A stretch of 64,000 nt of DNA from Gyrodactylus bullatarudis (GCA_012064415.1 SSNU01000327.1:148935-212934); one strand, 5' to 3'; positions 1 through 11,893 are shown, counted from the stretch's first letter. Numbers and translations: made by a program. Notes: generated by a model not told the origin, from the letters alone.

Positions 1-117
1 ATCTTCGATTTCATGCAATAGAAATACATCAAATCGAGAATATTTTTCACTGACAATTTGGATTCTGAAAGTAAAATTGCAAGTTAAAATACAATTTAAC
101 AATGAGAATAATATTAA

Positions 118-330
118 CTAACTTTCGAAGATTGTTCCGGTCAAAATTGACATCCTCTTTCCACAGGTGTAATCGATACACCTCAGGTCGAGATGTCCAT
201 TGTAAAATGCTGGTCTCAGAATAGCTCCACATTCACAGTCTCTAACGTCATAATTGATGAGATCATTTTCAATCGCGAAATTTATTGCCTCTTCATTATT
301 CAAGCAGATAATGTTATGTATCGTGAACAT
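118..330 (-). pseudogene. Transposase N-terminal fragment, IS1595/Merlin-like zinc ribbon
   Basis: A 70-codon open stretch with an ATG start. It contains a zinc-ribbon-like pattern (CECG early, then RCIDYTCGKR) followed by the sequence LTGTIFES. This is the layout at the N terminus of IS1595/Merlin-type (ISXO2-like) transposases, where a C-x-C-G ribbon precedes a GT-F-E motif. The reading frame stops right after that motif and no DDE catalytic domain follows on the minus strand, so this is a truncated relic or a first exon whose partner lies outside the window. The family call rests on motif layout only. Confidence 0.4.
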
Positions 331-954
331 GATTGAGTTATGCCAGGAAAAAATCTACCGAACTATCTAACAAAAAACCCTGATAGGTTATCAACCAATC
401 ATTTAAAAGCTCTCCTGGGGTGTTTTATCACATTTGGAGTTCTTTTTTTGTAACTAAAGGGATTGTTTAGACTTCTGTAAGTAAACCGAATTTTATTTGT
501 TTTGAGGTTTTTTTGCTTTCCTATTGTGAAGTTATCCAGAAATGTTTGTTTGCTTAACCTCATTATTAGTTTCTCTAGAAACATCCTCATTAAAACGTTA
601 TTATGTATCGTAGGAAAAATTGAATTGTACCATTAGAAAGCTTGATTTTCAGAGATTATTTTGGTTAGAGCAGAAATTCAAAAATTTTATTCGGATACTG
701 ATATTCATCAAAAAGAAACCTTTCATAATAATGAGGGATAAATAATTTAATACATTGTGTTACATTACAACCCCAAACAAAGAAAAAAGGGGGCCTGTGT
801 TTTTTTGGGGGTAGACATGAAAAATTTTAACTTAGAAAAATTTTGGGCAGAAAAATTTTTAGGAGCTATTCTACACCATTACCTAGTTTTTTCTTGGCCA
901 ATACTAATATTCATAATATTTTTATCCGACTACTCCTAAGTATATTCACTTAAA
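331..954. other. No gene seen
   Basis: AT-rich sequence with only short open frames and no recognisable protein, RNA or repeat. A 63-codon minus-strand frame at 399-590 shows no family signature. Confidence 0.5.
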
Positions 955-1560
955 TATAGTTATTAAAAATTAGAAAACTGGTTAAATATTACAAAAATAG
1001 TGAACTTCCAAAAAACGTATAAAGAAGAGGATCTGACTAAAATATTTAAACCCCTCTCCTAATGAGTAATGAGACGAATTCAAGATTTTTTCTCCCCAAG
1101 TCAACCCACTTTGAGTGCTTCTATCATTCTTATTTCAAGCTCAAATTTGTCTACTAGATTATGTCTAGCTCTCTATTACCAGAATGATTTTCTTAAAATT
1201 ACAGAGGTCACTATTTTGGATCCAGATTCATTCAATTTAACACCATTAGATGCAGAATCAAAAGTTAAGTCAGCTGGGTAATTTTTATTCCAAAATATTG
1301 CCTTAAAGGAATTGTAATCTAATTTGAAACCAAATTTTTGATTTTTTCAACTCATATCAATTTTTTTGGAAAATCAATACGAAAAGTCGTTTCACAATTG
1401 AGAGAGACCCCTCTATTTACCAAACCAAACAACTACTTCATACTCTTTCTCACTGAGTCATCGAATAGCAGACCCCTTTTTTCCTATTTCACGTTGTGAG
1501 AATTAACACTCGAAAAGAGGGGTCTTCCATATAATGAACCCATTGATTCGTGTCTCCAGT
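955..1560 (+). repeat. Dispersed repeat R1, copy 1
   Basis: The same sequence recurs inverted at about 25160-25700 and, in direct orientation and interrupted by a LINE, at 48965-49103 plus 52616-52720. Shared landmarks include the run from GAACTTCC through GATCTGACTAAAATATTTA to the start of a short open frame at 1069, and the inverted motif CACGTTGTGAGAATTAACAC near 1490. The 70-codon frame at 1069-1281 begins MRRIQDFFSPSQ, which resembles a PCNA-interacting (PIP-box) peptide; the 49041 copy keeps MRRIKDFF. The element type is not established. Confidence 0.65.
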
Positions 1561-1737
1561 ATATATTAAAATATATTAGTCAATTCCTCTTCTTTTATAA
1601 AGAATCTTTTTTCTGGAAGTTGTTACATTTGAAATTTTCTCGGAACATTTTTATATACTTTGTAGTAGTAAGGTGATAAATATATTGAATTATATTAGCC
1701 GAGGGACTTCTGTATTTTCAAAATCATAACTTATGAT

Positions 1738-2553
1738 TCATAAGCTATCTGCATGAACTTTGACTATGATCTCAGATCTATCATCACAATCCAGGCCTTT
1801 ACAGTTGATTCTTCGTGTAAAGCAATTTTGTTTTATGAGCTTGAAGAATAAATCTCGAACTATCATACAGCTATCAGTTCCGCATGACTTCAAACATTGA
1901 TCAAATCTAAAAAATAATTATTTATAATTTTAATCTTAATATTTTTATATAGGGATCCATTCAATTTGAAATTTCTTAAAAATTTTATTGAAAAAACGTA
2001 TTGATCTTTTTTAAAAACGTAAGAATTGTACTTAGAAGTTTTATTGAATATTTTTTGGGGGTGTGCGATTTCTCATACACCAAAACTGGGGCACAACTGT
2101 AGCTTATTATCTGAAATGAAAAAATATTTTCTATATGTTCGTTTTTGATCAATTTCGTTCAAATTTTTTCTATATCAATAATATTTACATGTAAATTAAT
2201 TTTTTGGTGGAGATTATTATTTTTAAGAACGATTTTGACAAATAAGAATTCTGTTGGAGAATAGAATAAAACTTACACTTCATCACAAGAACAATTTAGC
2301 ATTGTATAACCGAAATTATTGGTAAAGCCATAAACTGTAGAATCTGGTTTGATTTTCAGACTGCATTTGTCATGATTACGACAGCAAATGTCCAATTCTT
2401 TAAGCAGACCGAAATCATAATCGTTGGCTGCTTCGTTTCCGGGTCCACACCATTTTGTGCCAGGTAACATTGAGTGTCCCTTTGAGATAAATGAGAACTT
2501 TAACTTGCATTATGAAAGAGAATTAAAGCTACAATTGACCACAACTTGATCAT
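1738..2553 (-). CDS. Group III secreted phospholipase A2 (PLA2-1)
   Basis: Hydrolyses the sn-2 ester of phospholipids; secreted and Ca2+-dependent, as known for the group III (bee-venom-type) family. Three exons: 2509-2553 (15-residue hydrophobic signal start), 2277-2479, and 1738-1906 (stop at 1738-1740). Exon 2 carries the Ca-binding loop WCGPGN and the catalytic CCRNHDKC (His-Asp), then CSCDE. Exon 3 continues F-x-x-C-L and further cysteines. Introns are phase 0 and phase 2, as in its two complete paralogues. Intron 1 is only 29 nt (2480-2508) and uses a GC donor (GCAAGT) with an AG acceptor. Without splicing there the signal is out of frame. The product is short for the family (about 139 residues including the signal). 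All key residues are present. Confidence 0.82.
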
Positions 2554-3342
2554 CGAGAAACGTTGAATTAATGAATGTACTTTTTTTTTCATTCAAAATA
2601 CACCTGTTATGTTGTTGTGCTACAAGAAATTCTCACTCTTTCAGTCTGCAAAAAAGGAATATTCAATAAAATTGAAATTTTTTTTCAGAGAGAAACCTAA
2701 TAAAATTGAAAAATACTTTTACCCCAACGCAGGTATTCATTTTAATCAAAGAAAATAATGACACACAAAAAATATGAGTGACGATTGTTGAACCCCAACT
2801 AATAGCATGGTTTCTTGCTCTTCAAATTGTAGCATAATGGAGCTTTAGGAAAATTTTGTATCATTAATTGGTCATTTCCAACGCAGAAGAATTTTGACGA
2901 TAGAATTGATTTTTTTGGTAATTTCTCAATGAGATTTTGATCAAACTAATGGTTGGAGTATAAAAGAACTAAGCCAAAAAACTACAGCATATCAGATGGT
3001 TTACCAAAAGATAAGTTGAATAGCAGAGACTCTTTATTAAATCAAAAGTATGGTCTCTTGTTTTCAGTGAGTCATATGTTATACCCAAGTCTTTAATCTC
3101 ATCGACTCTAGGTGGAAACAAGGAGAGATCTAAATTAGGGGATGAAGAGCCAGTTAAGGAATAATAATAATTGGAATAATTTAAGGATAATCAAATCTTT
3201 TGTAGAGAGTCTTTTATATAATTCATTTCATGGGTTATGTCAGCATTGGTGTCATAAAAAAATCCAATTTATCATAAATTTATGAATCTCTTCTTTCGAT
3301 ATAATTTATACGGATCTATCTTGCCAATTAATAAATCATATA
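2554..3342. other. No gene seen (upstream of PLA2-1)
   Basis: Would contain the PLA2-1 promoter and upstream sequence. I see no clear TATA box or other element, and no coding potential. Confidence 0.5.
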
Positions 3343-5677
3343 CAGTCAATAACCAAGAGAGAAACAAGAATAGTGGAATGACAAATCAGACGTAGCTTCT
3401 TAAAAATAGTGGAATGATATGGTGTATTCGAAGGTATATAAGGCAATTTCATAGCCTCACATACATCCATGTGTTTGACTCAAAATCTTAACACTGAAGT
3501 AACACCAGTAATTAGCAATTGAAGTTAATTTTTTAACATCACAAATGAGAACTAACATCTATAGTAATTAAAACCTTTTGACCTCAAAAATTAAATTCTT
3601 TACTACAATTCATTCACAAGCGTGATTCTACTTCATAGCATGCAAATAAGATAAGAATGTGTCTTGACCCCTCTCCCAAGTTTCGAAATTATTATTTTTT
3701 TCATTAATATGCAGGGAACTCGTCTTTCTATAGAGCAGAAACTTCGAATCACACGCTTAAGAGACGATGGATCAGATATAAAGGATCTTGCTATTCAATA
3801 TTCCTGTTCTGAAAGTCTTATCTACAAAATTCTGCAGGACAAGAATAAGATCCAACAAAGATTCATAGCTGATGATCCAGGATTAAAAAGTTCGTCAAAA
3901 TATAATGGCAACAAAAAATTTGAAAATAAGATTCTTGAAATGATAATTGGATGCTCTAAGCCAATAACAAGAGAAATAATATTTGAGATGGCTGAATCTC
4001 TGATCAAAGAAGAAAATATGGATATTGTTTTATCTGAGGGCTGGTATCGGAGTTTTACCTCTAGACATAAAGGTAGATTTCAACTTGGTCATACTGGAGC
4101 TCTTACTTTGAAAAGAAAGCTTGAAATTACTGAGAAGATTGAACAAGGTTCATCTTTGAAGGATATTGTTTGTTCGGAAAGAGTTTCTTCAAAAACTGTT
4201 TTTAATATCAATGAAAATCCTAGCACTTGTGATTTTGCTTTGAATCAGAAATATTCTTCTGAAAGAAAGATTATAAATTATGCATCCATTTACAAGGACT
4301 TGGATCTTGCTCTTTTTGACCATGTCAGATTTTTATCTAATAATGATGCTGTTGTAAATAAGCAAGTCTTAAAGATAAAAATGTGTCAGCTTTCTAGGGA
4401 TAGAAATTTCTCTTTACCAAACAATCAGAATGCCTTTCTTGATAATTTCATGAAGCGCCACAACTTGAAGGAAGAGAAAGTAGGATAAATTCTTTTTATT
4501 TCAAGATTCGTGGGTCTCAGCTAAAAGTTTCCGATGAACTCGTCCGAGATTTTGGCGAAAGACTCTTAACAATGAATATCCTGGTTATCAGCCATGATAG
4601 AATTCTCAATGCAGATGAAAGGTCAGTGCCCACTGTCTTTCAACCCGCCAGTGCTGTGGGGGATTCTAGAGGATATGGAGAATCGAAATCTCGGATCACT
4701 GTACCCTTAACCATAGACATGTCTGGAGGGAAGTATAAGCCTCAGATGATAGGCCAATCGAAGAAACCAAGGGCTTTTAAAAATAAAATACTTCCTCTAG
4801 ATTATGTTAGTACAAAGAATGGTTGGACAACCCTAGAAAGTTTTGAAAAATATCTTGATACCATGGATCAAAGGGTTTCTATGAATTCAATTCTTTTTGT
4901 TGACAACTATCCGGCGCATAAGTCTGAAAAAATCTTTAACAATTTTAAGTAATTTTTTAATTAATTTCTAGACTTCAAATGCTTCCCCCTTGTACAACTT
5001 CGAGATTACAACCATGCGATTCAATAGTGAATGCTCAATTTAAAAGAATTTATCAGGAGGTTATGTTAAACCGAGTTTACGATAAATCAGCAGGCCTTTT
5101 AACGAAGGAGCCAGTTAAATTTGACTTATTTCAAGTGGCTGAAATGATAAACTTGTCATGGAGTAAAATATCCGAAAATATGATCATAAAATATTTTCAA
5201 GAGACATTTGGAAAAGCTTTAAAATTTTCGAATCAATAAAAAAAGTTTCTTTTCATTAAATCTTCAACCATCATTTATTAATACTTATCAAAGATCAATT
5301 AAGATTCTTTAAATGAGAACTTTTTTATTAAATTGCTAGGATCAAATATGGAAACATGTTTTGCTTTAAATAATATTTATAAAAATTAGATGACTCATAT
5401 GATAAACTTGGTAAAAATCTTATCTTTCTTGTTTTCTGTTGTGTAATGTTAAAAAATTAACTTCAATTGCTAATTACTGGTTTCATTGCATACGACTTGA
5501 TTATAATTATCCTTCCTATACTTCAGTGTTAAGATTTTGAGTCAAACACATGGATGTATGTGAGGCTATGAAATTGCCTTATATACCTTCGAATACACCA
5601 TATCATTCCACTATTTTTGAGAAGCTACGTCTGATTTGTCATTCCACTATTCTTGTTTCTCTCTTGGTTATTGACTG
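3343..5677 (+). mobile_element. Tigger/pogo DNA transposon, full length
   Basis: A 2335-bp element with terminal inverted repeats of about 200 bp starting CAGTCAATAACCAAGAGAG and flanked by a TA target duplication (3341-3342 and 5678-5679). CAG-starting ends with a TA duplication are the hallmark of Tigger/pogo. The right TIR differs from the left mainly by a short insertion. It encodes one transposase on the plus strand. It sits between PLA2-1 and PLA2-2, ending 46 bp from the PLA2-2 stop. The continuous coding frame after splicing and well matched ends suggest recent insertion. Confidence 0.85.
3709..5239 (+). CDS. Tigger/pogo-like DDE transposase, apparently intact
   Basis: Three exons, 3709-4479, 4506-4948 and 4972-5239, joined across introns of 26 and 23 nt to give 493 residues without a stop. 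ATG at 3709 was chosen because it precedes the first helix-turn-helix. The N-terminal ~257 residues contain two helix-turn-helix plus CENP-B-type modules in tandem: first ending near GWYRSFTSRHK, second near FLDNFMKRHNL; one module is usual. The DDE_1 core follows: first Asp in LNADERS, second in LFVDNYPAHK, third in LQPCDSIVNAQFK, with GWTTLESFEKYL between. Both intron positions match those in the degenerate relatives at 43 and 46 kb. Likely binds the element's own TIRs in the nucleus and cuts and pastes it. Confidence 0.8.
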
Positions 5678-5722
5678 TACATATAATGATCAGAATTTAT
5701 TTGTCAAGTTTAGTTTAGTACT

Positions 5723-6731
5723 TTATTTCATTTTATTTTTTTTCGTGTAAGTTACTTGTGATTCAACGACAGTTTCAACTTCTTTACAATTTCCATTTTC
5801 ACAAACTTTTGTTTTTTCCAACCTGAAGCATGGTTGTCTCAAATACAGGAAGAACATCATTTCCACCGTATGGCAAAAGAACCCGCACCTTTCTAGGCAT
5901 TCTTTAAATCTAATAAAATTAATGATTGTGCTGTTGATAGGATTTTTTAAATATAATAAGAAACAATACTTAATAAGTCATTTTTATGGGATACAGTAGA
6001 AAAGGGAATATTAGATTTTAAAATCATAACTAACTTAACATCGCAATCACAGTGTTGCATTGAGTAGGGCTTTGTGTTCGTGAAACCAAGAAGAGTTTTT
6101 CCTGGTCCTATTGAATGTTTACAATTATCATGATCGCGACAGCAATTATCTAAGCCTTTGAGAGGACCTAGATCCTCATAACCATTTGCCTTGTTACCTG
6201 GTCCACACCACTTAGTTCCTGGATAAATTGGGGCCTTGGCCTAAAAATAATTTATTTAGAAGGAATTTCATCTTTCTTATCGTTCTTATTTTGATTCAAG
6301 TTTAACTGGTAGAATACAGAATAAAGATATTTTTTGAACTGAAACAGTTGCAAATATTTTCTCTGATCCTGAGAATCGTATTCGTTTTTCAGGATGGTGA
6401 GCTACTAATATTCTACATAATATTTTTTTTAATGTAAAGCATGAAATTGACTCTATTGAAAATTTACTTACCATTAACCTTGTAAGAGCCCGAAGTAGTA
6501 GTGTATGTCGATATTTTAGTAAACTAAATTATACTAAAAACCATTTTTTATTATTGAGAAAAATATGTTACATGATAAAGAAAATTCGGGTATTTTTAGA
6601 ATTGTTTTGGATATAGGAAATTTTTGATACAATCTTTGAAAAAACAGAAAACTCGTAAGGATAAAACTCACGTTTATAACCAGACCAAGGAATATGAGTG
6701 AATAAATTGCTTTTGAGAGCATAATTTCCAA
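5723..6731 (-). CDS. Group III secreted phospholipase A2 (PLA2-2)
   Basis: Three exons: 6672-6731 (signal peptide; an internal ATG at 6722 is an alternative start), 6035-6240 and 5723-5909. Intron 1 has a GTGAGT donor and is phase 0; intron 2 uses the weak donor GTTAGT and is phase 2. Exon 2 shows the Ca-loop WCGPGN, a YEDLG motif, the catalytic CCRDHDNC and CDCD; exon 3 supplies F-K-E-C-L and later cysteines and ends in a lysine-rich tail. All residues expected for activity are present. A run TATATATA about 20-30 bases upstream of the ATG could be a TATA box, but would leave almost no 5' UTR. It is the second of four minus-strand paralogues. Confidence 0.83.
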
Positions 6732-8340
6732 AGCTGTCCTAACGACCAGCTGTATATATACATTCCGAGAATAAACTATGCTATATAATATGAATTAATT
6801 GAATACTATACAGACTGGTAAAACAAGGAGGTAATGTTTAATTAACAACCGACATCGACTATTCATTTTTTTCAAATGAACCTTTCATAATTTTGAACAG
6901 GCTTAAATTCTTGATGTTCAGAAAATTCTTAGAAAAAAATCAGAATGCCGTGAAAATGAATAAAAATGTCAAGTGAAAAAGGCTTGACAAGTAGGAAAAC
7001 TTCATGTATTATGTGAAGAGTCTCTACTCAAAAGATTCTTTTTTTCTAATTTGTGATGAAATATGATCTTACTTTATCTAGTTGATCTCGGATCACTGAT
7101 ATTAGTTAAGAATAAAACGCTGAATTTTTTTCACATAATTAGTAAGATTTGTTAAACCATGACGCTCTTGTATTGTAGTCTAAGACTCGTTCAATCTGAT
7201 AATATTTACTTGATAAAAGTCGGCAATATTATCATTCTACCTGACAATTTTTGGTTAAATTTTAAAATTAATTAAGGGTAACTATTCATCTGGTTTTTAC
7301 CTCATGATCTTCGCGTTAACTATTAATCAGAATTCAAAATCACATATCTTTCTTATCTATGATTATGATTACATAATGAAAATTATCATTTTTATTTTAA
7401 TATCAAAACTATGAATGATTCGATACTATAGAAAAAACAGAATTCAAAAAAAATATAGCGAATAGAAAAATACATCTTATGACACGTTATACAGTGGATT
7501 CTGTAATAATAACTCGATAAAAATAACATGGCGTGTCACTTTTTTTTCGATCTGGGGATATCGAAATAAACTAAAGTGATCCTGATTCGAAATTTGACGC
7601 AGATTCCGAATCTGGTCTCAGAATCTCCGAATTGTATTCAGTTTCGGAGATATTCGCAAAAAACGAAAATTTCGAATTTTCCCAAAATGGGAGTTACTAA
7701 TTTGACAAAATCATTAAGTGAAATTAACTAATTGCCCATCAACGGGATATCATTGAATAGAAAATTTAATTTTGCGTCGATTTGTGTATGTATATACGGG
7801 AGAAAGAGAAAAAATTGCGCGAAAAATAAGATGAAGTAAATTTTATTGAAAAAAATTCATAAAATTTGAGTAAAAATTTGTGTTTTCAAATTGACTCACG
7901 GCTTCAAATAGATCAAATTTCAAAATTTTCACCCTAGATTAAAATTTTCTGTTCTTTCGATTGAGACCACTCTCGACCCTGTCAGACTTCATCTTCAGGT
8001 GTAAAATTCGACTTTTTAAGATGTTGTTGAACATTGGTATTTCCATATAATATACTGTACCATTTATTGTAAATCCATATTGTAAACTCTTTTCGGCATT
8101 TAAAAAATTCTTCTGAATACATGGAATATAATATAATGAATTAGATTGACGAAATGAAACTTACTTTATCTTTTGGGGCTCAAAATGTCTCATACGAATC
8201 AAGTCTAGACAATGCATGGCATGCTTTACTACACAACCAATCAGATTAGAGGTCAGCCTTAACTATGAGCCAATGAAATGGGGAGATTTTTTTCGAGTTT
8301 AATCATGTGATTTTCTCAATTAACTTTTTTTAATTAAATC
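6732..8340. other. No gene; contains a decayed repeat
   Basis: No coding signal. Between about 7545 and 7735 the sequence resembles, in diverged form, the ends of the long-TIR element at 16085-17135 (CTCAGAATCTCCGAA followed by TCGGAGATATT and AAATGGG-type stretches). The remainder is AT-rich and featureless to me. Confidence 0.4.
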
Positions 8341-8601
8341 ATGAATAGAGCTTTCTACTGTAGAAATTATAGAAATAAATTCTGTTACATTTGTGGTTAT
8401 TTTTTCCACAATAAATTAATGTTTCCCATAACTGATGAAATGAAGCAAGCAATGATTCAGTATTTTCAACGTCAGCTTACTTTAAATGCTAATTTCACGC
8501 CTATGAATTTATGCCGATCCTGTTTTTGTAAAATTAACAATCAGAATGGGACCAAAAGAAGAAATCGAATTAAACTCTGGTGCGAGCCTTTTAATCATTA
8601 A
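8341..8601 (+). CDS. Small zinc-finger-like open frame, probably a transposon fragment
   Basis: 86 codons from ATG. Contains a CYICG pair and a later CRSC pair, spaced like the zinc-binding leader seen in uncharacterised invertebrate transposon-derived proteins. It lies just upstream of a Penelope-like element but no protein domain links it to that element. It may be the first exon of a lost gene or a relic. Confidence 0.3.
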   Translation: MNRAFYCRNYRNKFCYICGYFFHNKLMFPITDEMKQAMIQYFQRQLTLNANFTPMNLCRSCFCKINNQNGTKRRNRIKLWCEPFNH

Positions 8602-8777
8602 GTTGAATGCTATTTTTGCTTAACCAGGATTGTCGTTGGACGAAAACCATCCAAACATGTAAATATTTATAAATTTATTCTAAGATTTATCCTTCAAATC
8701 GTACTTGCAGAGACTTGGTTGTTCAACGAAATCATGAAAATATGGAAGTCATGATCGTCCGATTAGCCCTGAGTTAG

Positions 8778-10879
8778 GTGAAAACTCCAATCATGAAAAA
8801 CTCCCAGAAAGATTTCTTAGACAAAAATGAGCATGATAAACTTAGAAAAATCGAAAAATTTAAAAATTGTAGATACCTTAGAATAGATCTAAATTTGTAT
8901 AAGAAATATGATAAAACTTTAGGAAAATTATTTGCCCAAATTTTCAGTTTTAATACTTTTTATTTTTTTAAAGAAACTAATTTTGAGAACATTGTTAATC
9001 TATCTTCTAAAGACTTCTCAAATAATACATTAGAATTTTTAAATAAAGGGTTAAGTTTTAATTTAAGACCTATAAAAAATGACATTAAAAAAACTCTTTG
9101 CGATGTTTTACCCATACGTTATAAGATTACTGAAAATAGGAGGACGGTTTTTGAGGAAGAAATTTTCGAAACCATTAGAAATAGGAAAAGAGACAAAAAT
9201 TTTTTCATAAGTAGAATAGATAAAAATGCCCTAAACGAAATCAGGATGAAAAATGTTTACATTAACATCGCTGACAAGGGAGGAGGTATTGTTATCTTAG
9301 ATAGGATTGAGTATATAAATAAAATGGAAGAAGTTCTGGGGTATCCTAACACATAGTTTAAGTAATGAAAACACAATGGGTAACATTAATATAGAGATAA
9401 ATAAGTTGTTTTTAAAATTTCTGAGTTTTAAGTACCCAGAGATTGTCCCTAAAACAAACAAATGTAGTAGTTGTTTTGGTTTAGTTAAAATTCATAAGGA
9501 AAATAAACCTTTGTAATAATTATAATTAATACTAAAAATACATCTGCACATAAGTTAGGAACAAAAATCAATGAGTTACTTAAGGAAAGCAGAATATTGG
9601 TGAACATATGAAACATTGTGTTACCAACTCATACTCTGCAAAAGATAGAATAAAAGAGGTAAATATAAATAATAATGAAAAATTATATAGTTTAGATGTA
9701 GAGTCTATGTATACTAACATTCCAATTGATCAAGCCCTGGATGTGTTGAATGATATTCTAACTTTTCCTGGAGATTTGAACAACCAGAAAAAAAGATTTT
9801 GTGATTAAAGCTTCTAAAATATGTCTAAATCCTACTATTTTTAGATTTAATCAGAAGTTTTATATTCAAAAATTTGGTTTAGCTATGGGAAATCCTTTAT
9901 CTCCAACAATAGCGAATATATTCATGACTAGAATAGATAAAATACTTATTAAGGAAATAAGGCCAAAATTACTCATAAGGTACTTAGATGACTATTTAGT
10001 AATATCGAAGGCTACTAATCGACAAATAAGTATAGCTATATCTAAAATAGGAAGGGAATATAGAACCATAAAATTGACAACAGAAAAAGAGGAAGATAAC
10101 TCTCTTAATTTTCTAGATATGAAACTAATGAGAACAGAAGCTGAAATCCAAACTCGAGTATACAGAAAACCTACAAATAAAAATATAATTATGAATTATT
10201 ATTCATATGCACCTCGAAAATATAAACTAAATACATTACAAGGGGAAATTTTAAGAACACTAAGATTATGTGATACTTGTTTTTTAAGAGAAGATTTAGA
10301 AATACTTATTTTTATTTTTCAGAAAAATGGTTACCCAGATGGTTTAATAAATAGTTTTATTGTTAGTACAAAAGATAAATTGATAATAATAATTTTAATA
10401 ATTTTGTTTTTGATTTTAATAATATTGTTTTAATGGATTTTTCACAGTTAAGTATTGATATATCTTCAGTTTTAAAAAAATTTGGTATTAAGACTATTTT
10501 TAGGTTAGGTAATAAAACAGGAAAATTTTTGACTGAAAAACAAAATTTAGATCTAGATGAGATTTAAGGCATTTATAAAATAACTTGTTCGTGCGAAAAA
10601 TCATACATAGGTCGTACCGTAAGAAATTTTGAAATTAGGTGTAGAGAGCATAAGAAGGCTTTAGAAAAAGTACAGGTAGACAAATCAGCACTAGCTAAAC
10701 ACTGGGCTGACAATCCAGATCATATTATAGATTTTAATAACGTAAAAAGTCTAGGAAACATGAGAAATAAGTATAAAAGTATGATTTTGGAATCTATAGA
10801 GATTAAACTAAACGAGGTTGTTAATGGTAATAAGACGGATATAAATATTGGAAATCGTTGGTTAGAATTGATTGATTAA
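8778..10879 (+). pseudogene. Penelope-like element reverse transcriptase with GIY-YIG endonuclease (PLE-1)
   Basis: A Penelope-like polyprotein broken into several frames: 8778-9356 (N-terminal part; ADKGGGIVILDR), about 9370-9600 (KIHKENKP, fingers), 9608-9808 (SLDVESMYTNIP, the first catalytic Asp block), 9801-10433 (GLAMGNPLSPTIANIF, then RYLDDYLVI with the catalytic DD), and about 10570-10879 with a GIY-YIG nuclease (ITCSCEKSYIGRT, then REHKKAL and HWADNPDH). Breaks near 9356, 9530, 9800 and 10435 prevent full-length translation; the one at 9800 lies in an A-run. The C-terminal GIY-YIG is diagnostic of endonuclease-containing PLEs. Reverse transcribes its RNA at a nicked target. Confidence 0.85.
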
Positions 10880-10948
10880 AGTTGAGAAGAAATCTGATTG
10901 GTTTAATGTTTTGATTGGACACACAAGGTTTTAAGTATCTTAAGTTTT

Positions 10949-11404
10949 TTGAAAAATCTCACGCCAGAAGAAGAATACGACATGTATTCGAAATATTGTG
11001 TGAGTCCTAACTGTTTTTATCAGGGTAATCTAAATGTTTTTTATTCTAATCTTTATTTTAATTTTCCTTCAAGTGATGAATTATATTATCAGAGTTATTA
11101 CTCTAATAATTCTGATTATTGTAACAATCACTATAATTTTTATAATCCTTGCTCTTTAAGAAATACTACACACTTTTCTCCTGTTTCTACAAACAGACCA
11201 ATACAAGCCAGAAGACAACATAGTCAGGCAGCAAGTGAACAACGTTATAAACAATCTATGCCGAACAGCTCCCTGAAGAACTACTTGGTTCAAAATTATG
11301 ATTACAATGCTCTATTTGGGACCTTCCATTGGTTCATTTTGGCTTCGCAACTTCTTTCAGAAGGGTGGAGAGCTTGCTGTGAAATTCATCTCTTGATCTG
11401 CTAA
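10949..11404 (+). CDS. Tyr/Asn-rich open frame downstream of PLE-1
   Basis: A 151-codon frame just after the PLE-1 stop. It is rich in Tyr, Asn and Ser with no recognised domain. From 11301 it runs into the left arm of a perfect inverted repeat, so its C-terminal third is dictated by that structure. The plus-strand right half (11500-11723) reads as a different lysine/arginine-rich tail ending KLQIDNFLKRQK. PLE-2 also has a downstream Ser/Thr-rich frame. Coding status uncertain. Confidence 0.3.
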   Translation: MKNLTPEEEYDMYSKYCVSPNCFYQGNLNVFYSNLYFNFPSSDELYYQSYYSNNSDYCNNHYNFYNPCSLRNTTHFSPVSTNRPIQARRQHSQAASEQRYKQSMPNSSLKNYLVQNYDYNALFGTFHWFILASQLLSEGWRACCEIHLLIC

Positions 11405-11829
11405 TTACTTTTGCCTTTTGAGAAAGTTGTCAATTTGTAACTTCCCACTGTACCTTATTCGTTTTCTTTTGGTTGTAGAGCAGTTTTTCCTTTCTCTGAA
11501 GCTGATAATCTTCTCTCTCAAATCCAGTGTACAGCCCCAGCAACTATTACGGAATTGGCAAAATGTGAAACCAGTGAGAAGTCAACAATAGTTGATAATC
11601 AAATTACCAGTCAACCTGTAATTAGTGATAAAAGAGAAAGGAAAAACTGCTCTACAACCAAAAGAAAACGAATAAGGTACAGTGGGAAGTTACAAATTGA
11701 CAACTTTCTCAAAAGGCAAAAGTAATTAGCAGATCAAGAGATGAATTTCACAGCAAGCTCTCCACCCTTCTGAAAGAAGTTGCGAAGCCAAAATGAACCA
11801 ATGGAAGGTCCCAAATAGAGCATTGTAAT
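11301..11829. repeat. Perfect 197-bp inverted repeat, 135-bp spacer
   Basis: Arms 11301-11497 and 11633-11829 appear identical when one is reverse-complemented, running from ATTACAATGCTC to CCTTTCTCT. The spacer (11498-11632) and right arm form an open frame ending at 11723. The structure lies at the 3' end of PLE-1, just before the hammerhead-like motif at 11846. Confidence 0.9.
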
Positions 11830-11845
11830 AGTATTTATATGTTAA

Positions 11846-11893
11846 CCTGGGTAGAGTCTGAAGAGACCCGGCAAAATACAACGTTTATCACTC
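11846..11893 (+). ncRNA. Hammerhead-ribozyme-like motif, copy 1 (PLE-associated)
   Basis: Contains the CUGANGA core (CTGAAGA, 11858-11864). It is flanked by GAGT (11854-11857), which pairs with ACTC (11890-11893) after the candidate cleavage triplet ATC (11887-11889). Upstream CTGGGT pairs with ACCCGG. The GAAA box is degenerate here (CAAAA). Two relatives at 27135 and 27808 keep a perfect GAAA. Hammerhead ribozymes are known in the terminal pLTR regions of Penelope-like elements. Confidence 0.5.
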
